Source: Phycisphaerales bacterium (lineage in GTDB: Bacteria > Planctomycetota > Phycisphaerae > Phycisphaerales > UBA1924). From it: 53,682 bases of DNA. The stretch covers positions 1 to 53,682 of the forward strand of contig RECZ01000077.1 of the NCBI GenBank assembly GCA_007693765.1. The letters are read 5' to 3'. A model generated the notes under the pieces. That model was given only the letters and a program-made list of their open reading frames with translations. It ran no database searches and had not been told where the DNA came from. This document shows positions 17,564 through 25,726 of this stretch, piece by piece (the stretch's first letter is position 1; each line of letters starts with the position of its first letter). The position numbers and the translations under genes are program-made.

Positions 17564-17902
17564 ATGAACCCACCCAAAGTCGTCTTCGCCCTCTGCCTCG
17601 CCGGCCTCACGTTGCTGACGACGCTCATCGTCGCGTCCTCGTTCGAGATGAGCCTCGGCGCGGGCCTCGAACGCGTCGCCGCCACCCGCTGGGGCGTGAC
17701 GACCCTCGTGGACCTGTATCTCGGTCTCGCCGTCATCGGCGTGTGGATCGCCTCCATCGAGCGCACCGCGCTGCGCACGCTCCCCTGGATCGTCGCCCTC
17801 GCACTGACGGGCAACTTCGCGACGCTGGTGTACGTCGCGCTGCGCGCCCGCCGCGCCCGCACGCTGCGGGAGATCATCATGCCGCACGCCCCGTCCCGCT
17901 GA
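17564..17902 (+). CDS. DUF1475-like small membrane protein
   Basis: A 112-residue protein with three hydrophobic segments (about 6-25, 47-65, 72-92). The DUF1475 pattern is visible: TTLVDLYLGLAVIGVWIASIE, shown here in part as TTLVDLYLGLAVIGVW, then LPWIVALALTGNFATLVYVA and a basic tail. Function is unknown. In other bacteria DUF1475 genes occur with CFA synthase, DUF1365 and DUF2878, exactly the neighbours here. Its last 26 bases overlap, tail to tail, the 3-prime end of the DUF2878 gene on the other strand. Confidence 0.75.
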   Translation: MNPPKVVFALCLAGLTLLTTLIVASSFEMSLGAGLERVAATRWGVTTLVDLYLGLAVIGVWIASIERTALRTLPWIVALALTGNFATLVYVALRARRARTLREIIMPHAPSR

Positions 17903-18422
17903 ACATCCTTCGTGCCCACTCGACCCACACCGGGGTCAGCACGCCGTAGACCACGCCGATCACCGCCAGCGAGCGCCACATCGCTGCGCCCTCCGGCAGC
18001 GTGATCGTCCCGATCTTCGCCGCCGCGAGGTACGCCAGCGGCCCGCCCAGCAGCCCCAGCAGCGCCCCCGCCCACGGGCGCCGCCACGCGAACCGCATCG
18101 CGATCCGCATCGTCGTGCCGAAGCTCGCCCACATCGCGAAGAAGAGCGCCAGGAACTCCAGCGACAACCCGTCCGGGCGCGGCCGGTACTCGTACACGCC
18201 AGTCACCACCATCAGCGCATCCGCGCTCACGCCCACCAGCGCCCCGCCGAAGACCAGCGCCGCCTCTCTGCGCACGACCGGCGACCACCGCATATGCAAC
18301 GCCACGTTCGCCGCGGCCAGCGCGATCCCTGCCCACGCATACCCGAACGCCGCGCCGACCACGCACCCGAACCACGCCACGTCGTACCCAAAGATGTTCA
18401 GTATGAGCGGGCGCCATCTCAC
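17877..18422 (-). CDS. DUF2878 membrane protein
   Basis: A 181-residue protein with five to six hydrophobic helices, matching DUF2878: LILNIFGYDVAWFGCVVGAA at the start, a conserved FGGALVGVSADALMVVTG, and LLGLLGGPLAYLAAAKIG. Function is unknown; it is probably an accessory to the lipid modification operon. It starts with GTG at 18422 inside the GTGA overlap with the CFA synthase stop, which fixes the start. It is the last gene of the five-gene coupled series. Confidence 0.8.
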   Translation of the reverse strand: MRWRPLILNIFGYDVAWFGCVVGAAFGYAWAGIALAAANVALHMRWSPVVRREAALVFGGALVGVSADALMVVTGVYEYRPRPDGLSLEFLALFFAMWASFGTTMRIAMRFAWRRPWAGALLGLLGGPLAYLAAAKIGTITLPEGAAMWRSLAVIGVVYGVLTPVWVEWARRMFSGTGRAA

Positions 18423-19810
18423 GCGACCGCCACACCCGCAACGGCGGGGGCTGTTCCGGGGGCATTTCCGGGGGCGATTCCGGGGGGGGCGCCGACCGGG
18501 GCCACGCGGCACAGCGGCTTCGTCCACAGCATCTGCACGTCGCCCACGTGCCGCGCCCGGAACGCGCCCTCGCAGTAGGCGAAGTAGTAGTCCCACATGC
18601 GGATGAAGCGCTCGTCGTAGCCCATGTCGCGCACCTCGTCGAGGCGGGCGTGGAACGCTTCGCGCCACAGCGCCAGCGTGCGCACGTAGTGGGGGCCGAT
18701 GTCCTCCGTGTGCCACACGCGCAGGTCCGTGCGGCCCGCCGCGGCCCGCGTCATCGCCTCCACCGAGGGCAGGCACGAGCCGGGGAAGATGTACTTCTTG
18801 AGGAAGTCGATCCGACGCGCCGCCCGCGCGAAGAACTGGTCGCGGATCACGATCGCCTGCACCAGCAGGGCGCCGTCGGGCTTGAGCAGGGTCGAGCACT
18901 TCTCGAAGAACACCGGGATCTGCGCCGCGCCGATCGCCTCGATCATCTCGATGGAGACGACGCGGTCGAACGTGCCCGTCAGGTTGCGGTAGTCCTCCTT
19001 GAGCACCGTCACGCGGTCGCCCAGCCCCGCCTCGCGCACGCGCCGCACGGCCGCGTCGTGCTGCCGGTCGCTGATGGTCGTGGTCGTCACGCGGCAGCCG
19101 TACTCGCCGGCCGCGTGCACCGCCATCGCGCCCCAGCCCGAGCCGATCTCGAGCAGGTGATGCTCAGGGCGCAGTTCGAGCTTGCGGCACGCGCGGTCGA
19201 TCTTCTCGCGCTGCGCCTCGGGCAGCGTCTCGGCGCCGTTCTCGAAGACGGCGCACGAGTAGAGCATCGAATCGTCGAGGAAGAGCGCGAAGAACTCGTC
19301 CCCCAGGTCGTAGTGCGCCCGGATGTTGCGCCGGCTCCCCGCGAAGGTGTTGCGCATCGCCAGCGCCCGCAGCGCGTCGAGCGCGCCCTTGAGGCGGGCG
19401 CCCACGCCGTCGAGGCGCGTCAGGGCGGTGTAGTTCACCGTGAGCGTCTCGATGAGGCCTGGCAGGTCGTCCGTCTCCCACAGCCCGTCCATGTACGCCT
19501 CGGCGAGGCCCGTGCTGCCCCCGAACGCGGCGGCGGAGTAGAACCGCGCGTCCAGCACGCGAACCGTCGCGTGCGGCGCCGACACGCCCACGGCGCCACC
19601 CGCGCCCTCGGGCGCGCGCGGCGAGCGGTGCGTGGCGTCGGCTTCGATCAGCGTCAGCGACCCGTGCCGCACCATGCCCAGCGCCCGCAGCGCCAGGGTT
19701 CGCCCCAGCCGCTCCAGCGGGCGCAGCGAGCGCGATGTGGACCCCGGCGCCCTCGTGCGCACGATCGTGGGGGCGTCGAGCGGGCCGCGTGTTCGGTGGG
19801 ACGTCGTCAT
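18419..19810 (-). CDS. cfa: Cyclopropane-fatty-acid synthase family methyltransferase (full length)
   Basis: A 463-residue CFA synthase. The N-terminal lipid-binding region (about 40-150) contains [20 protein letters not shown]. The catalytic core starts [19 protein letters not shown] and has SMLYSCAVF (active-site cysteine region), SAM motif [19 protein letters not shown] and [14 protein letters not shown] synthases add a methylene from SAM across the double bond of a membrane phospholipid acyl chain, so the upstream desaturase could make the substrate. The C-terminus ends in a low-complexity tail [12 protein letters not shown] encoded by three 12-base repeats (18453-18488). The ATG at 19810 overlaps the DUF1365 stop (ATGA), with GGAGG 7 bases upstream. 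Confidence 0.9.
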   Translation of the reverse strand: MTTSHRTRGPLDAPTIVRTRAPGSTSRSLRPLERLGRTLALRALGMVRHGSLTLIEADATHRSPRAPEGAGGAVGVSAPHATVRVLDARFYSAAAFGGSTGLAEAYMDGLWETDDLPGLIETLTVNYTALTRLDGVGARLKGALDALRALAMRNTFAGSRRNIRAHYDLGDEFFALFLDDSMLYSCAVFENGAETLPEAQREKIDRACRKLELRPEHHLLEIGSGWGAMAVHAAGEYGCRVTTTTISDRQHDAAVRRVREAGLGDRVTVLKEDYRNLTGTFDRVVSIEMIEAIGAAQIPVFFEKCSTLLKPDGALLVQAIVIRDQFFARAARRIDFLKKYIFPGSCLPSVEAMTRAAAGRTDLRVWHTEDIGPHYVRTLALWREAFHARLDEVRDMGYDERFIRMWDYYFAYCEGAFRARHVGDVQMLWTKPLCRVAPVGAPPGIAPGNAPGTAPAVAGVAVA

Positions 19811-20643
19811 GCGCGGCCTCCTTCGTGCGCCGCATGCGCAGCGCGTCTCGCCGGGTGCGGCTGCACCGGGACACGCTTGATCCACAGCCGCAACGCGTGC
19901 CAGTGGATCGCCGCCACCACCCGCAATGTCATGAACGGGTACCGCGCCAGCGCCCGACGCATCGCCCGCGCCGTCATCGCACGGCGCTCCATCGTGAGCG
20001 TGGCGTCGAACACTTTCGGGTCGGCGTGATCGGTCGTCGCGTCGCCCGGCGGCGCGCTCCGGGGGCGCGAGCGCAGGTTCATGTGCACGAACACGTCGTC
20101 CCCCGGGGCGTTGAACGACCAGTCGTACGCGATCTCCATGGGCATGAAGGGCGAGACGTGGAAGTCCTTGTCGAAGCGGAACCGCGCCTGCTCGTTCGGC
20201 GCGGCGCGCCGGGCGTCGAGGGCGTAGGCGTGCCGTTCCTTCCAGGGCGTGTTGGTGATCTCCGCCACGATCGCCTCCAGGCGTTCGCCCGAGGCGTCGA
20301 AGCAGTAGTAGAACGTCACCGGGTTGAAGTTGTGCCAGAAGCACCGCAGGTGCGTGAGCACCCGCACGGGGCCCGCGGGCGTGAAGCCCAGGCGCTCGCG
20401 CACCAGGTCGCGCACGCACTCCTTGAGCGGGCGGTCCGTCGGGCGCAGGTAGTCCTCCCGCCGGAACCGCGCCGGCGCCCAGCGTGAACGAGCCGACCAG
20501 AGTCGCGTCAGCCCGAACACACGGTCGGCCTCGTCGAGGTCGAGGTAGGTCATGAACAGCGGGAACGAGAACTCGTGCGCGCAGGGCGTCATCCGCCGAT
20601 GGCGGACGAGCCCGACGTAGATCGCGCTGTTGAGACCGCTCAC
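19807..20643 (-). CDS. DUF1365 domain protein
   Basis: A 278-residue protein with the DUF1365 pattern: [19 protein letters not shown] at the N-terminus, then [34 protein letters not shown] and [17 protein letters not shown]. No catalytic residues are established for the family. It is found almost always between an FAD oxidoreductase and a CFA synthase, as here, and is thought to assist modification of acyl chains. It starts with GTG at 20643, in a GTGA overlap with the FAD gene stop. Confidence 0.88.
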   Translation of the reverse strand: MSGLNSAIYVGLVRHRRMTPCAHEFSFPLFMTYLDLDEADRVFGLTRLWSARSRWAPARFRREDYLRPTDRPLKECVRDLVRERLGFTPAGPVRVLTHLRCFWHNFNPVTFYYCFDASGERLEAIVAEITNTPWKERHAYALDARRAAPNEQARFRFDKDFHVSPFMPMEIAYDWSFNAPGDDVFVHMNLRSRPRSAPPGDATTDHADPKVFDATLTMERRAMTARAMRRALARYPFMTLRVVAAIHWHALRLWIKRVPVQPHPARRAAHAAHEGGRA

Positions 20644-21956
20644 AGCGTCGCCCCGAAGCGCTCGCACACGCGCAGCGCGCTGACCACGCCGTCTTCGTGG
20701 AAGCCGTTGCCCCAGTAGGCGCCGCAATAGTGTGTCCGGTTCACGCCGCAGACCTCCGCCCGCCGTTGTCGCGCCGCCATCCCCTCGACCGTGTACAGCG
20801 GGTGATGGTACTCGAGCCTCGCGTGGACCTTCGCCGGGTCGATCCGCGAGGATTCATTCAGCGTCACGCACAGGTGCGTCGTCGTCGGCAGCGATTGCAG
20901 GATCGTCAGGTCATACGTCACCCCCACCCCCGGAAGTTTCCTAGGAACCACCCCTGGCTCACGCCCGGGAACCCCCCTCTGCGCCGACGGATCTCCCGCA
21001 CCGGCGCGATGATCCCCGTTCAGTCGGTAGTTCCACCCAGACCACGCCGCCCGGCGTCGCGGCAGCAGCGATTCGTCCCAGTGCAGCACCGCCTCGTTGG
21101 CCTGATAGGGCATCGCCCCCAGCACCGCGCGCTCCGCCTCCGTCGCGTCCGCCAGCATCGCCAGCGCCTCATCGGCGTGGGCCGCGATGATCACCTCGTC
21201 GTAGCGTTCGCCCGCGCCATCCGCCGCCGTCACCTCCACAGCGTCCGGGAGCCGGCGCACGCGCGTCACCGGCGCCGCGAGGCGCACGCGATCGGCGAAC
21301 GTCGCCCGCATCGCCTCCACGTACCGTCTCGACCCGCCCGGGATCGTGCGCCACTGCGGGCGCTCGCGCAGGTCGAGCATGCCGTGGTTGTCGAAAAACG
21401 CGAGGAAGAACCGCGCCGGCATGGCCAGCGTCGCCTCCCGCGGCGCCGACCAGATCGCCGACGCCATCGGCACGAGGTAGTCCTCGCGGAACGCCCGCGA
21501 CCACCCGCCGCGCTCGAAGAGCTCGCCCAGCGTCGTTTCGTCCGCGGCGTTCTCGAGCATCGCCTTGCCGACCCTGGCGAACCGCGCGACGCCTCGGGCC
21601 ATCGACCAGAAGCGCGGGCTCACGAGGTTGCGACGTCGCGCGAAGAGCCCGCGCCACGAGTCGCCGCCGTACTCGAAGCCCGTGGCCTCGTCGCGCACGC
21701 TGAAGGTCATCGTCGAGGGCTGCGACGCCACGCCGAGGCGCGCCAGCAGGCGTGTGAAGTTCGGGTAGTTGCGCTCGTTGAAGACGATGAACCCCGTGTC
21801 CACGTCCACGTCGCGCCCCTCGTGGCGCACGCGCAGCGTGTTGGTGTGCCCGCCCAGGCGCACCTCGCGCTCGAAGAGCGTGACCTCGTGGCCCTCGCGC
21901 AGAAGGTACGCGCACGTCAGCCCCGACACGCCCGCGCCGACGATCGCGATCCTCAC
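20640..21956 (-). CDS. FAD/NAD(P)-dependent amine-oxidase-like oxidoreductase
   Basis: A 438-residue flavoprotein. The dinucleotide motif [20 protein letters not shown] starts at residue 7, followed by [11 protein letters not shown] and [18 protein letters not shown], typical of the NAD(P)-binding amine-oxidase type found beside CFA synthases. Relatives are implicated in oxidising methylated or cyclopropane acyl chains; the actual substrate here is unknown. At about residues 318-343 lies an insertion ([18 protein letters not shown]) encoded by GC-rich repeat DNA at 20921-20980, between two conserved segments; it keeps the frame. The start is GTG at 21956, in a GTGA overlap with the desaturase stop. 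Confidence 0.87.
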   Translation of the reverse strand: MRIAIVGAGVSGLTCAYLLREGHEVTLFEREVRLGGHTNTLRVRHEGRDVDVDTGFIVFNERNYPNFTRLLARLGVASQPSTMTFSVRDEATGFEYGGDSWRGLFARRRNLVSPRFWSMARGVARFARVGKAMLENAADETTLGELFERGGWSRAFREDYLVPMASAIWSAPREATLAMPARFFLAFFDNHGMLDLRERPQWRTIPGGSRRYVEAMRATFADRVRLAAPVTRVRRLPDAVEVTAADGAGERYDEVIIAAHADEALAMLADATEAERAVLGAMPYQANEAVLHWDESLLPRRRAAWSGWNYRLNGDHRAGAGDPSAQRGVPGREPGVVPRKLPGVGVTYDLTILQSLPTTTHLCVTLNESSRIDPAKVHARLEYHHPLYTVEGMAARQRRAEVCGVNRTHYCGAYWGNGFHEDGVVSALRVCERFGATL

Positions 21957-22903
21957 GCCGCCCGATCCCGCGGCGCATCATCCGCGACGCCCTGCGCCTG
22001 CGCCGCCTCGTACACCCGCGCCGGCACGCCGCGCACGTTCCACACCAGGCCGAGCTTCTCCATCAGGCGGAGCGTGTAGTACGTCGGGTCGATCTCCCAC
22101 CAGTAAAACCCCTGCCGCGCGGCGCCGGGGTAGTAGTGGTGGTTGTTGTGCCAGCCCTCGCCCAGCGTCAGCAGCGCGAGCCAGAAGTTGTTGCGGCTGT
22201 CGTCGCCCGTCGCGAAGCGGCGCGAGCCGTAGACGTGCGCCAGCGAGTTGATCGTGAACGTCGCGTGGTAGAGCGCCACCGTCGAGACGCCGAAGCCCCA
22301 CACGAACATCTGCGCCCCGCTCGTGCCCAGCCCCGGCGCCCACGCCTGCAGCGTCGCGCCGAGGGCGTACACCGCCGCGCCCAGCGTCAGCACCGGCACG
22401 ACGTGCCAGCGCTCCAGCCAGCGCAGCTCGGGCTGTTTGGCCCAGTCCGGCACGGCCGCCCAGTTGGTGCTGCGCCCCTGCTCCGTCATGAACCACGCCA
22501 TGTGCGACCACAGCACGCCGCGGAGCGTTGGCGAGTGCATGTCCGGGTCTTCATCGGAGTGGCGGTGGTGGTGCCGGTGGTGCCCCGACCACCACATCGG
22601 CCCCCGCTGCGCGGACGACGCCCCGATCCACGCGAACACGAACTGCGTCACCCGGTGGGTGCGGAACGTGCGGTGCGAGAAGTACCGGTGGTAGAACCCC
22701 GTGATCGCGAACATCCGCACGAAGAACAACGCCGCACACACACCGACCGCGGCCCAGCTCACCCCCGTCCACACCACGCCCACCACGATCAGGTGGATCA
22801 GGAGTATCGGCAGTGCCGCCATGGGCAGCACGCGCCGGTCGTCCAGCGCGGCGTACGCCTCATGACTATGGACGGGCCTGGGGCCGAGCAGGTGCAGTGG
22901 CAT
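21953..22903 (-). CDS. Acyl-CoA/acyl-lipid delta-9-type fatty acid desaturase
   Basis: A 316-residue membrane desaturase. All three histidine boxes are present: HRYFSH, then GHHRHHHRHSDEDPD, and GWHNNHHYYP near the C-terminus, which bind the di-iron centre. The final block, WWEIDPTYYTLRLMEKLGLV, is typical of the stearoyl-CoA desaturase group. It introduces a double bond into saturated acyl chains at the cytoplasmic face of the membrane, giving a plausible substrate for the CFA synthase downstream. It is the first gene of the coupled series. The ATG at 22903 gives the longest conserved N-terminus; an ATG 27 codons in is an alternative, as neither has a strong ribosome site. Confidence 0.9.
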   Translation of the reverse strand: MPLHLLGPRPVHSHEAYAALDDRRVLPMAALPILLIHLIVVGVVWTGVSWAAVGVCAALFFVRMFAITGFYHRYFSHRTFRTHRVTQFVFAWIGASSAQRGPMWWSGHHRHHHRHSDEDPDMHSPTLRGVLWSHMAWFMTEQGRSTNWAAVPDWAKQPELRWLERWHVVPVLTLGAAVYALGATLQAWAPGLGTSGAQMFVWGFGVSTVALYHATFTINSLAHVYGSRRFATGDDSRNNFWLALLTLGEGWHNNHHYYPGAARQGFYWWEIDPTYYTLRLMEKLGLVWNVRGVPARVYEAAQAQGVADDAPRDRAA

Positions 22904-23061
22904 GCGCGTAACAGTCGCTCCGGGGGGATGGGATGACGCGCCGCAGCCAGTCTACGCCATGGCTGATTACGCCGCGCCACGCGACCCTTCGCCCCGTTCG
23001 ACGCATCGGAGTCGCCCCCCCGCGCTATTTCCACGCCCGTGGCCCCCGCGGCGTCCATATC

Positions 23062-25590
23062 TCACGGGCAAGGCATGCCGAAAGCCGCGAGCACGGCGTT
23101 CATGTCGTTGAAATCCACCACGCCGTCGCCGTTGACGTCGCCGCCCGTTCCCGGTGGGTTCACGGTCTGGCCGAAATTGCTCAGGATGAGGTTCAGGTCG
23201 TCGAAGCCCACCGAACCGGAGCCGGTGAGGTCGCCCGGGCAGGGCAGCACGCAGCCGCGCCAGCGCGACAGTCGGGGCGAGGGCACGCCCCCGGCCGCGC
23301 TGAAGTCGCCGCCGGCGATGAGCGAGAGCGGATCGCCCGAGCCGTCGTCGAACGCCGCCAGCGCCCGCACCGAGGAATCGAAGCCGGTCCCCAGCGCGCT
23401 CCACTGCCCGTTGCGCCAGCGGGCGAGTCGGTTGACGACCACCGTGCTGCGCACGCCCGCATCGTCGCCGCCGCGGAGCGAGTCCACGGCGCCGCCCGTG
23501 ACGGTGGTGAAATCGCCGGCGATGTAGAGCGCCGGGCCGGAGCCGTCGTTGAAGGATCGCAGCGCCCACACCCACGCGTTGGCGCCGCCGCCGGGGGTGA
23601 CCGTGGCGTGCCCTAGCGCCGACCACGCGGCGCCGTTCCACCTGGCGACGCGGTTGGCGGGCGCGCCGCCGATGCTGGTGAACGTGCCGCCGACAAAGAG
23701 CGCCGGTCCGAAGCCGTCGTCGTGCACCGTCATGCCCAGCACGGCGCCGTTCATCGATCCGCCAACGGTGGACCACGATGAACCGTTCCACCGCGCGACG
23801 CCGCCGTTGATGGGCACGCCGCCGGCGGAGGTGATGGGCCCCCCGACGTAGAGATCGCCGTTGTAGGAGGCCAGCGAGAAGACCGCGCCCTGCACACCGC
23901 CGCCGAGCGTGGACCACGTCGCGCCGTCCCACCGCGCGATGTTGCTCGCCGCGACCCCGCCCACACCGCTGAACACGCCGCCGATATACAGCGCCGGTCC
24001 GGAGCCGTCGTTATGCACCGTCATCGCGATGACCTGCAGGCCCTGCACGCCGCCGCCGACCTCCGACCACGATGCGCCATCCCACCGGGCCAGATTCTGC
24101 GCCGGCACGCCCCCAGCCGCGCCGAACGCGCCGCCGACGTAGATCGACGGGCCGGCGCCGTCGGTGAAGGGCTGCAGCGCGATCACGGACCCCGTGACGC
24201 CCCCGATCGAGGCGAACGACGACCCGTCCCATCGCGCGACGCCCTGCGCCGCGACGCCGTCGATCGTCGAGAACTCGCCCCCGACAAAGAGCGCCGGACC
24301 GGCGCCGGAGCCGTCGTTGAACGTGGCCAGCGACTCCACCGACGAGGACGTCGGCCCGCCCACGCCGAAGCCGAGCGGCGCCCACGCGCCGCCGTCCCAC
24401 ACCGCGGCGTTTGAGGCGGGCAGCCCGCTCGCCTCCGTAAAGCCGCCGTAGACGTAGAGCCGCGAGCCCGAGCCGTCGTTGTGCGAAGCCAGCGCGTACA
24501 CGGGGCCGTTGAACGTCTCGCCCACCTGCGACGCCGTCGTTCCATCCCACCGGAAGACGCGCATCGTGTTCTGGCCCGCGTCCTGCCGCCGCACGCCGTA
24601 GAGCGCCGAGCCGGAGCCGTCGTCGTGCACAGCGAACGAATTGCCGATGAACCCGGTCACCGGCGAGCCGAACATGCCCCCGCTCCACTTGAACACGTTC
24701 CCGTCCGAATCGCCGACGTACAGGGCGTCGCCCGTGCCGTCGTTGAAAACCGCGAGGCCCTCGAGCTCGCCGAAGATCGGGTTGGGGAGCACCGGGTCCC
24801 ACGCGGCGCCGTTCCAGACGACGAACTTTGCGTCGAACTCGCCCACCGCGTACAGCTTCGCCCCCGTGCCGTTGTCGTACGAGGCGATGGCGAGCACGCG
24901 CCGGGCGCCGACGCCCGCCTGCGGGCAACCGGTGCAGGGGATCCCCTCGTTGGTGCGGAAGTCGATCAGCGGAACCCACGTCGATGTTGCGACATCCCAT
25001 CTGGTGACGCCCGCCGAAGATCCGGTCGTCGGTGCCCCGCCCGGGCTCCCGGGGAACTCACTGGTCTCGAACGCCACGTAGAGCGCCGGCCCGTTCCCGT
25101 CGTCGTGCACTGTCGCGTCGAGCACGATGCGGTTGAGCTGGCCCAGCCCCACGTCGGACCACGCCGCGCCGTCCCACTTGCGCACGTAATCGCCGATGGT
25201 GTGCACGCCCGCGACGTACAACGCCGGGCCGGAGCCGTCGTTGAACGACACCGCGGCCGTGCTGAGGAACCCCGGAGGCCCCCCCGCAGGCGGGAACCGC
25301 GCCCACTCCTCGCCGTTCCACCGGATGGCGCCGTACACCGCGCCGCCCGGCCCGATACCGAGGGTCGCTCCGGTCACGTACAGCGCGGGGCCGGCGCCGT
25401 CGTTGTGCGAGACCGCCGTGGACGTTCGGAACGGGGACAGAAGCGGGCTGGGATCGGCGCCGACGCCGTTGAAGATCGCCTCCCACGCCTGCTGGCACTG
25501 GCCCGCGTCGGCGGGAGCGTTCAGAGGCGCGATCGACAAAGCCGCGGCCAGAGCTGCGGCGAAGGGCGCAGTGTACATGCGTGTCGTCAC
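23062..25590 (-). CDS. Secreted beta-propeller-like repeat protein with C-terminal dockerin-like domain
   Basis: An 842-residue exported protein. After a signal peptide come at least twelve imperfect repeats of about 45 residues with the pattern FNDGSGPALYVGG followed by VARWDGASWSALG; such repeats are expected to form beta-propeller blades. The last 70 residues have CPGDLTGSGSVGFDDLNLIL and DVNGDGVVDFNDMNAVLAAF, two dockerin/EF-hand-like calcium-binding segments separated by a Pro/Gly linker. This form is widespread in planctomycetes and is not evidence of a cellulosome. The GTG at 25590 is chosen because AAGGAG lies 7 bases upstream; the ATG 12 bases later is the alternative. Confidence 0.85.
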   Translation of the reverse strand: MTTRMYTAPFAAALAAALSIAPLNAPADAGQCQQAWEAIFNGVGADPSPLLSPFRTSTAVSHNDGAGPALYVTGATLGIGPGGAVYGAIRWNGEEWARFPPAGGPPGFLSTAAVSFNDGSGPALYVAGVHTIGDYVRKWDGAAWSDVGLGQLNRIVLDATVHDDGNGPALYVAFETSEFPGSPGGAPTTGSSAGVTRWDVATSTWVPLIDFRTNEGIPCTGCPQAGVGARRVLAIASYDNGTGAKLYAVGEFDAKFVVWNGAAWDPVLPNPIFGELEGLAVFNDGTGDALYVGDSDGNVFKWSGGMFGSPVTGFIGNSFAVHDDGSGSALYGVRRQDAGQNTMRVFRWDGTTASQVGETFNGPVYALASHNDGSGSRLYVYGGFTEASGLPASNAAVWDGGAWAPLGFGVGGPTSSSVESLATFNDGSGAGPALFVGGEFSTIDGVAAQGVARWDGSSFASIGGVTGSVIALQPFTDGAGPSIYVGGAFGAAGGVPAQNLARWDGASWSEVGGGVQGLQVIAMTVHNDGSGPALYIGGVFSGVGGVAASNIARWDGATWSTLGGGVQGAVFSLASYNGDLYVGGPITSAGGVPINGGVARWNGSSWSTVGGSMNGAVLGMTVHDDGFGPALFVGGTFTSIGGAPANRVARWNGAAWSALGHATVTPGGGANAWVWALRSFNDGSGPALYIAGDFTTVTGGAVDSLRGGDDAGVRSTVVVNRLARWRNGQWSALGTGFDSSVRALAAFDDGSGDPLSLIAGGDFSAAGGVPSPRLSRWRGCVLPCPGDLTGSGSVGFDDLNLILSNFGQTVNPPGTGGDVNGDGVVDFNDMNAVLAAFGMPCP

Positions 25591-25690
25591 GGAGGCTCTC
25601 CTTGATATTGGTCGGCCGCCACCCTCATCCACGGTTGCGAGAGCGGCGCCGCAATGGTCTTTCTCCCGATCGCGAAGCGGCGACCAGAAT

Positions 25691-25717
25691 ACCACACCCC
25701 CCGGAATTGCAACTACC
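25691..25717 (-). promoter_or_regulatory. Possible promoter for the propeller-dockerin gene
   Basis: On the minus strand TTGCAA is followed 15 bases later by TATTCT, about 100 bases before the GTG start. The spacing is shorter than ideal and the spacer is G-rich, so this is a weak call. Confidence 0.25.
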
Positions 25718-25726
25718 CAATACCGA

